Assembly (NCBI GenBank): GCA_033032175.1
Contig: CM065316.1
Location: forward strand, 776,115-840,114
Direction: 5' to 3'
From: Saturnia japonica
Taxonomy: Eukaryota; Arthropoda; Insecta; Lepidoptera; Saturniidae
Length of the DNA stretch: 64,000 bases
Part shown: in pieces, positions 57,074 through 64,000 of the stretch
Numbering within the stretch: the stretch's first letter is position 1
How the letters are laid out: each line of letters starts with the position of its first letter
The notes under the pieces: generated by a model
The model's database searches: none
The model's input: the letters and a program-made list of their open reading frames with translations, nothing else
Told to the model about the DNA's origin: nothing
Position numbers and translations under genes: made by a program

Positions 57074-57438
57074 CTAGCGATCGTCCTAAGGTCGAAATTT
57101 GACCAGCGACTTTTTGGTCATAGACTATTTTCTGTTTAACATTTGCAGTATTCATGAAACTAAACAATGAGTATTATTATTATCTACATCACTTGCTGTC
57201 ACTTTTAGTTAGTGACAATGTCAATATTTTGGGGGTTCTAAACTGGTCATTGGTCGTTTAGGAATCGCAGTATTAATTAATTTAAATTAATATATTAGTA
57301 ACAGGCATTATAGATAAATTTTAGCTTTCTGCACTACTTCGCCATATAAACTTTAACCATGCCAAATCTGTCTTCCGTGCACGCAATACGCTTAAAAAGG
57401 GTTACCGAAAGCTTTTGCTTTACGTATTAATATATAGA
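57074..57438 (-). mobile_element. Helitron-like element, family H2, complete
   Basis: It begins CTAGCGATCGTCCTAAGG on the + strand, with the hairpin GGTCGAAATTTGACC next to it, and ends TTAATATATAGA before T. It is non-coding. Confidence 0.75.
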
Positions 57439-59200
57439 TAGCTATACAGTTTATATATATACAAGGAAAATAATACAGAATAAAAGAAAAACATTTTAAA
57501 ACTTCGTGTCCAATATTTTTTATAATAAAAATAAATCCCGCGATAAACCCGCTGTCGCTATCACTTATGTCTTTAACCAACTAATAAAAGAAGAAATTGC
57601 ATTAAATTATAAGTCGGCGAGAAATCAAGTTTTGTTTCCCCGCTCCTGGATTTAACGGTTTGAATAGAACCCCTCTCCCCCCTTCTTTCCAAACCTTACC
57701 CTTAATTAGTGAAATTTAAAAGCTTATTCGCATAAACGGCGGATGTCAATTGTAACTAAAAGGATGAAATCCACTTGACTGCTCACTCCATTTGTCATGT
57801 GCTTGTCCTGCACGTTTCACTTCAAATTATATTTCAAAGTCGTTCCATTATGATCATGATTGATATAAAATATAATATAATATATTGTAATATTCAATTT
57901 GATGTTACCTTTATCGCGAGAGTAAGTTTCCTTTTAGCTTAATGAAAATCCACAGCATAGCATCTCTATGATCAAAACTGTACAAAGAAAATACAAATTA
58001 CTTAACCAATAATTAATTGTCATCCATTCAGTGAACCCTATAAAAGAAATCAAACGAACATTCTAAACTAAACATTATGTTGAAGTTTTTAGCAAAGTTA
58101 GCAAGTTCACCCCTCTTATGGGTAAAGTTGATGGAGTTATTAGACATGTCAGATATACTTACAGTTCTGCTGTATTCAGTAGCATAGAATATAATGGAGT
58201 ATTTATGTACGGGGTTTCTGTACCCTTTTCATGTCCTATAGCTCATTTATTTACCAATCAGGTTAGTCTACACTTACACTGATGTTCTTTAGATTAATCA
58301 CAGGTATGTCTTTCTCAAATGTAAAAGATTACACAGCGAGGAAATCAATCCTCGATGTAACCATAGACTAATATAGCAGGTTATTTTAAGATGCAAGATT
58401 CATCTTAAAAATAAATTAAATTTGTATACATTTAAAAACCATCACTTGGCCTACATCTATACTGTTAACTTATCCCACATTTATATTAAAGAAACTCATG
58501 TACATAGATGAGATAATATATAAATTTAAAACATATATCAATTGTTTTTAAATTAAATATTCAATGCTTAGAATGTTTAGAAATTTTTGGAAGCCGCGTA
58601 GTATTCAATTGGAAAATAACACAGCCAGATCGTTTCCAAAGTATTTTCGCCGGTTTTCCGTAGAAGAGTGTATTATTAGAGACAGGCACTTGGACAGCAG
58701 CCATTCCAAATTACTCCTTAGGGGAAAACAATATTTTACTTATTACAGTCAGTACCTATCGAAGTCTTCTCAAGGTTAATCATGGGTAAGTTTTGCAATT
58801 GAAAAATCATGATATAAGTGTTCTACGCTCCACCATATCAAAATGCTAGTCAATTTTACCGCAACCAAAGATGCAATGGAAGTATGTCATTTAATAGAGG
58901 TGATTGAACGTAGCCTTTATTGCTGTTTCAACGTATAAATTAATGTAAGCTCCGCTCAAGAGACTCAAGTTAATATCATGTAAAATATTGGTAGACTCAA
59001 GTTAATGCCAAATATCAGGCGAGTTTGCCTAGACGTAGAAACTTTCGCTATAAATTTAATACTCCACATCGAGCAATCCAAACTAAGTTTTGTAGACATT
59101 ATATTTCATAGGCAAACCTTACACACTACAAATACTTAAAAATAAAGTTTATATTGTTAAAACCTGTTAAGTGATAATGGGACTGAAGATAATGGTAATA
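57439..59200. other. Unassigned DNA with two weak frames
   Basis: Positions 58118-58262 can be read on the + strand as PLMGKVDGVIRHVRYTYSSA followed by VFSSIEYNGVF, ending at CAG before GTTAGT. Positions 58564-58779 give a 71-residue frame starting MLRMFRNFWKPRSIQLENN. Neither has a recognised domain or a clear partner exon. They could be exons or transposon scraps. Confidence 0.3.
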
Positions 59201-59205
59201 GTGAG
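59201..59205 (+). repeat. Gypsy element target-site duplication, left
   Basis: GTGAG, repeated at 62545-62549, flanks the LTR element. A 5-bp duplication is usual for this group. Confidence 0.85.
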
Positions 59206-59319
59206 TGTTGTATATGATATAGTCTGTAATTACTTGTTATGACGTAGTACTTGGAAATAAATCAGTTGTATCTAAGCGATCACACGGTGTAGTTTGATGT
59301 ACATTATATAAACACAATA
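59206..59319 (+). repeat. 5' LTR, 114 bp
   Basis: It starts TGTTGTATATGATATAGTCT and ends ATATAAACACAATA, where the 3' LTR has ACACAACA; the terminal CA has thus decayed to TA. A TATATAA lies near its end. By eye it differs from the 3' LTR at roughly ten positions in about 115, so the insertion is not very recent. Confidence 0.88.
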
Positions 59320-59579
59320 TGGTTTCAGGTGTGGGGTTTGTAAAGTAATTTTGATTAGGAAGTATATTATACTGTGTTAATTCCGAATAGTGCAAATAAA
59401 ATAAACGTTAGTGCTACAACAAGCTTTGGCTTGTACAACGATGTACTCGGTGCTGCAACAATCGCCGCCATTAAGCGGGGACGGTAATCTCGCAGACAAT
59501 TATCGTTACTAGAAAAAAAATATTTGATTGGTATTTAATTGCGAGTGGAAGAGAAAACACCTCGGATAGAGAGAAGTGT

Positions 59580-60260
59580 GCAGTGTTTTATGCACGATGT
59601 TGGGCAAGTTGGACGAGATATATTTATGAATAATTGGATAGGTAGAAGAAATCAGTTATAAATCGTTAAGCGATAAATTCTCAAAAGGTGCGATCCCCAA
59701 AAGAACATTAGTTTTGAGAGACATATATTCTTTGAAAAAGTACAACCGAAAACTTCCAGAAATTTTTAGCCTTACTTAAAATCGAAAAACTTCGCGAAAG
59801 TTTGATATTAACTCAATTAATAAGGGGAATCACGGACAGACAGTTGAGGGAAAGTATGCTAAAAAAAGCGATTTAAAGCTGGAAGAAGCTGCTGGAGCGG
59901 TAGAGATAGCAGGCCAACAAGCGAGCACAGTACAACCGACGGCATCAGGAAGTAATATATCTATGGCTACAAATAATTTAGTGGTGTCTGCCGAGATTGA
60001 ACGTGTAAGCGCGGGCATGACGAGTTGGGTGCCGCTTACGGATCCACGGCGGCGCGAGCGGGCGCAGCGAGGGCGATGGAGCGAGCAACGTCTCGAGAGG
60101 GCCGCGCGGCGCATATTATGAAGACTCGCGAATGTGTAGTTATTGTAATTTTAATCATGATCGTAATAAATGTCCGGCGTATAATGTAAACTGTTATAGA
60201 TGCAGTAAAATAGGCCATTTTCATCGGGCAGTGATAACGGAGAAATTGTGAATTTTATCG
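59580..60260 (+). pseudogene. Gypsy gag relic with CCHC zinc knuckles
   Basis: Frames are broken. At about 60133-60225 the reading CSYCNFNHDRNKC and then CYRCSKIGHFHRA gives a complete CCHC knuckle and the start of a second, as in nucleocapsid domains. Upstream capsid coding is unrecognisable. Confidence 0.7.
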
Positions 60261-61085
60261 AAATAAATTCTGTATCAAAAAGATGGTTTGAAAAAATAAA
60301 AATAAATGGTGTAGAAGTTAGATTTAAGTTAGACAGTGGAGCCGACGCGTGTGTTGTCCAAAAGCAGTTTCCAGGAGGCCGGCTTTGATTTACGTATGTT
60401 GCACCGCTCGGGAAGTATATTACGCGAGGTTAGTAAAAAAAAATATATTACCAGTTTTAGGACATTTTAGGGGAAAACTTCGCCATAGAGATAAAGTATA
60501 TATGACTAAAATATATGTTTTACATTTAAATTGCAATAATTTGTTATCGCAAGATGCGTGTACTGCGCTTAATTTAATAATTCGTGTTAATGAAATCCTT
60601 GACACAAAACATTGTGATTTTTTAGACAAATATAAGTGTGTGTTTGAAGGAATAGGAAGGTTGCCGGGTACGCTCACTCTAATTATAGATGAATCGATAC
60701 CTCCTATTGTGTGTGGTTCGCGAATAATACCAATTAAATTGAGACCTAAACTTCAAGAAGATGAACCTACCGACTGGGTATCTAGCATTGTTTTAGTGGA
60801 AAAACCAGACGGTAAGCTACGTGCACTGTGCTGTACTGTGCTACTGTGCTAAGATGCACAGATTGATCCGAAGCCTTTAAATAAAGCTATAAATAGAAGT
60901 CCCTTCCAGTTACTGACATTTGAAGAGGTTACAGCTAATTTATCAGGAGCTAAGTTCTTTTCTCACCTAGACGCGAGCAAGGCTTTCTTTATGGTAGTCT
61001 TAGACAATTATAGTTCGAAGTTATGCACATTCGCGACACCATTTGGTCGATTTAGATTTTTAAGAATGCCTTTCGGGCTATGGGC
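60261..61085 (+). pseudogene. Gypsy pol relic: protease and reverse transcriptase
   Basis: The protease active-site region FKLDSGADACVV lies at about 60322-60358. A 167-codon open stretch (60349-60852) then carries the protease-to-RT linker, with FLDKYKCVFEGIGRLPG, ending at VSSIVLVEKPDGKLRA, the first RT block. After a small tandem disruption near 60830-60850 the next frame has FQLLTFEEVTANLSGAKFFS and HLDASKAFFMVVLD. It ends at FRFLRMPFG. The YVDD catalytic block is absent, so the enzyme cannot work. Confidence 0.82.
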
Positions 61086-61189
61086 AGGGAATAAACATTG
61101 AGCATAAAGCATTGAGTGAGGTCATTAAGTATAGTCAAGAAGGCTAGCCACATACAAAGAATATTCTTATACGCGAAACAAAACCATTG

Positions 61190-61850
61190 TGAACAGTAAA
61201 AGAAGAATTAATAAATAAATTAGGGCATTTAGGAATAGAAAAGTGTAAACGTAGAGCGAGAGATGTGATGTGTTGGCCAGGCATGTCATCTCAGGTTTTA
61301 CGAGTAGTGAGGGCGTGCGAGATTTGATCGGAGCGCCAGCCGGCACAGCCACGGGAACCGCTTGTCCCGCACGAGCTTCCAGGGAAACCTTGGGAATACA
61401 TCGCAGCATATATATTTCAAATAAAATCTAAATACTACTTACTAGTGGTTGACTATTATTCAAAATATGTGGAATTGTACACATTGAGGGATATAAGAAG
61501 TAACACGGTTATTGATAAACTCAAAGCTACATTTGTACGTTACGGCATACCGAAGAAGTTAGTGACAGATAACGGCTTACAGTTCATGTCAGAAGAATTC
61601 AAGCAGTTCACAAAGCACTGGGAATTCAAACATACCACGAGTTCTCCCTATTATTGGTTAATGGTTTCGCGGAACGAAATATTCAAACAGTGAAAAGGTT
61701 ATTAGAAAAAACTAAAATTGATAAAACAGATCTGTATTAAGCGCTCCTAAACTTCCGAAACACACCAATTTCTGGTGAAGAACATTCTCCGGCTCAGTTG
61801 TTAATAGGGAGAAGGCTGAATACAAGATTACCAGTGTATAATAAATGACT
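61190..61850 (+). pseudogene. Gypsy pol relic: integrase
   Basis: The zinc-binding N-terminal domain is recognisable (LGHLGIEKCKRRARDVMCWP) though broken. The core runs in an 82-codon open stretch (61445-61693) with VDYYSKYVELYTL (first Asp) and LVTDNGLQFMSEEFKQF (second Asp). The third block, normally GxAERxVQTVKR, is shifted by frame damage near 61660-61690. It is not functional. Confidence 0.82.
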
Positions 61851-62429
61851 TAAACATAGAAACCCCGTAGTACGAAATATTAAACATAAAAGAAAAAATA
61901 AAATTAATAAGCTCAAGCAGTACTACGATCGGCATACTAAAGAATTACGCCCTCTACACCACAACGAACATGTCTGAATTCGTGAGCAGCCAGAAATCAT
62001 TCAGCGCAAGAGGAAAACGCTGCATCACAACCACGATCATATTGGGTGCGCACGATCAACGGTTCGAGTTCGGTTCGAACGGAGGTTCGTCCGCCCGATC
62101 GATACAAAAGTAAAAAAAAAACATATATAATAATAAGTTATAGAAAAACAAGTTTACAACATGTATTGGGGAGTTAAGGATATTAGTTGATATTTTTTTT
62201 TTTTTTTGTTTCTTGTAATTGGTCTTAAATATAATAGTAAGTTATTCATTATAGCGATATTGTTTATGTAGGCGCATGTCCAAAAATCATATTATATTAA
62301 TAAGTTACTGCTTTACTTCTATAAAATTTATATTCTTATGTTACTGTCCTGTGTATCAATAAAGTGCTAGCCGGTTAGGTAAAAATTTATCACGGTTGTC
62401 TGTCAATCTTTATTCATAGAGAAGGGACG

Positions 62430-62544
62430 TGTTGTATATGATATAGTCTGTGATTATTTGTTATGATGTAGATACTTGGAAATAAATCAGTTAAATCTAA
62501 GAGATCACACGGTTTAGTTTCATTTACATTATATAAACACAACA
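62430..62544 (+). repeat. 3' LTR, 115 bp
   Basis: It starts TGTTGTATATGATATAGTCT and ends ATATAAACACAACA, giving the TG/CA termini. GTGAG follows as the target duplication (62545-62549). Confidence 0.88.
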
Positions 62545-62589
62545 GTGAGTATAAATTTGAAATTGGTTAACGAGAAATTTTAAATTCTA

Positions 62590-62940
62590 AATTGATAGTT
62601 AGCCATTCATTCTGTCAAAAGACATCCACTGTTAGACATAGCTTTCCTCGAAGATCGCCACAACAACCAGTCCTGCGCTGTACGTATCTAGTGGGCTCCG
62701 GCAACCTTTACTAGATCTTAGGTCCACTTTGTGGCAGCTCTGCCCACGCTGCGTCTTCCAGTACATGGCCGCCACTCGAGAACTCTACGGCTTCATCGTG
62801 TGCCCGGCGCACATTGCCACATTATTCTAGCAATACTGAGAGCTGTTTTGGTGGCTTTAGTTCTTTTGCTGTCCTCCTCATTTCTGATTCGATCACGCAG
62901 AGAAACTCCGAGCTTAGCCCTCTCCATTGCCGTTTAAGTA
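62590..62940 (-). mobile_element. RTE-clade LINE C-terminal scrap
   Basis: The - strand reads AMERAKLGVSLRDRIRNEE, matching AMERAMLGVSLRDRIRNEEI of the RTE copy at 5090-5150. A decayed segment with SIARIMWQCA follows, then a GC-rich 3' part down to about 62600. It is a fragment with no function. Confidence 0.75.
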
Positions 62941-63761
62941 ACCTTGCATTTTCATACTAGACCCATCGTTAGTGACCACGTCACAACAATAATAAATGCT
63001 CCACCACCACACTATTGCTCCATAGAACTCTTCTTTCACTGAAAGCTCAAACTCGTTGTAGGATCATAATCAACATCTTTCAATGTTAATAAATGAACTG
63101 AAGGTTGTTAATAACTAGGCAAAGATTGGAAATTTTTTACAATGATCAAACTAAATACAAAATACGATAACATCAGACAACGTTCAAAATTATCACATTA
63201 CAAAACCGTCAATTGAATTAAATAGAACCTTAGAATATAAAGAACCCAGCTCCATAAATTTGTGAGTTAAATGAGTTCGTCTCTGTAACTGACACCAAGA
63301 AATGTTGCATGAAAACTGAATGTAGGTCGCTTCAACTTCCGACTTCATTTTCACTTGTCAAAACTTTTCGCGAATCTTTCTTATCATACTTGCCTTATCT
63401 TGGTGAAGGGTATCCGGAAAGTTTCTTAACACTTTTTTCTACTCAAAGTAGTACTTTTAATTGGTAATTTGTCTTGCCTTTGTATCTTGTTTATGGAAAA
63501 CAATTTCATTCTTAAATGCATAATAAGTTTTTGGTAAATAGATTTTTTGCTAAAAACTTACTGATATTTTTTTTATGTGAAAAATCTATAGGCGAGGGTA
63601 AACCTGATTGTTGGCGTGTCAATACAGGCCGTGGCGATGCATCGTCACGCTATATGATGGAATATATGTAATATGAATTAGTTATGAATATACAATTATG
63701 AAAATAATTGAGTTGTCGCGATTTCAAATAAATTTTTAAATTTTGTATTTTTTAACATATA
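62941..63761. other. Unassigned AT-rich DNA
   Basis: No gene or repeat is recognised. Confidence 0.35.
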
Positions 63762-64000
63762 AACATACCATCACGCCTGTATTCCCCGAAGGTTTAGGCA
63801 GAGGTGTACTAATGTACACCCACAGTTCGCCGAGTATGTTTTTAGGTACCATGTAATAGGGGCGAGCCTATTGCCATTAATCGGGCACGAAACCAAACTC
63901 CGAGTTGCTACTGAGAATTTCATAGGAAAAACCCAATAACACTTTGCTGGACCTTGGATTCGAACCCAGGGCCTCGCTCATAGCAGTCACGCTTACGACC
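63762..64000 (-). mobile_element. SINE-like element, cut by window end
   Basis: On the - strand a B-box-like GGGTTCGAATCC (63957-63968) lies near the head. The tRNA-like part runs off the window, so the A box is not visible. The body continues to a 3' block shared with 9168-9245. It is non-coding. Confidence 0.6.

Larger units (their letters stand above)
59206..62544 (+). mobile_element. Ty3/Gypsy LTR retrotransposon, deleted
   Basis: The 3.3-kb element has two short LTRs and a 5-bp target duplication. Inside, in order, are a decayed gag with zinc knuckles, protease, part of reverse transcriptase and integrase: the Gypsy gene order. RNase H and the second half of reverse transcriptase are missing between about 61085 and 61190. 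The TGG directly after the 5' LTR could start a tRNA primer site. A purine-rich AGAGAAGGGACG precedes the 3' LTR. It cannot move on its own. Confidence 0.9.

Noticed and set aside
1..64000. CRISPR arrays, operons, bacterial or phage genes
   Set aside because: No regularly spaced repeats with unique spacers, no ribosome-binding-site-spaced gene runs. All coding signals are eukaryotic genes or insect transposons.

Overview
The window looks like a transposon-crowded, AT-rich stretch of a lepidopteran (moth or butterfly) nuclear genome. The pointers are RTE-, Jockey- and RNase H-type LINE remains, short Helitron-like elements ending in CTAG, a tRNA-derived SINE, a rosa-like mariner with DD41D spacing, hAT-type MITEs, and host-type gene structure (TATA box, GT-AG intron, AATAAA). 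There are no operons, CRISPR arrays or bacterial signals. The assignment rests on recognising these families, not on a database search.

Host genes are few. The clear ones are two closely related single-intron genes for secreted, cysteine-free Pro/Glu repeat proteins: gene A on the + strand (CDS 12346-13017) and gene B on the - strand (CDS 22665-23321). They sit in a large inverted duplication, with arms about 11855-14760 and 20925-23800 and a spacer of about 6.2 kb. Both copies keep the TATA box, a non-coding first exon, an intron of about 260-270 bp, a signal peptide and a polyadenylation signal. A third, decayed member (pseudogene C, 18935-19215) lies in the spacer. The inner part of the arms is nearly identical, while the gene-bearing outer part is clearly diverged.

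Region by region: 1-6.5 kb holds a Helitron-like piece, an RTE LINE split into an inverted 5' part (641-1240) and a direct 3' part (2784-5446), and a piece of another LINE between them. 6.5-11.5 kb is mostly unassigned DNA with small MITE, SINE and Helitron-like pieces. 11.9-23.8 kb is the inverted duplication, whose spacer carries an almost complete mariner (17064-18354). 24-42 kb is old LINE, SINE, Helitron and MITE debris, including a 304-bp tandem duplication and a hAT MITE built from palindromes. 42.4-48.4 kb is a full-length young Jockey-clade LINE on the - strand, with a 12-bp target duplication and a poly(A) of about 75; its empty target site survives as a paralogue at 51.4-51.8 kb. 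49-54 kb has more LINE and Helitron pieces, one split cleanly by an 860-bp element carrying a MADF-type reading frame. 59.2-62.5 kb is a Ty3/Gypsy LTR element with 114-bp LTRs and a 5-bp target duplication, internally deleted and with broken frames. The end holds an RTE scrap and a SINE cut by the window edge.

Apart from the Pro/Glu protein family, nothing here forms a pathway. The record is one of gene duplication, decay and nested transposition.
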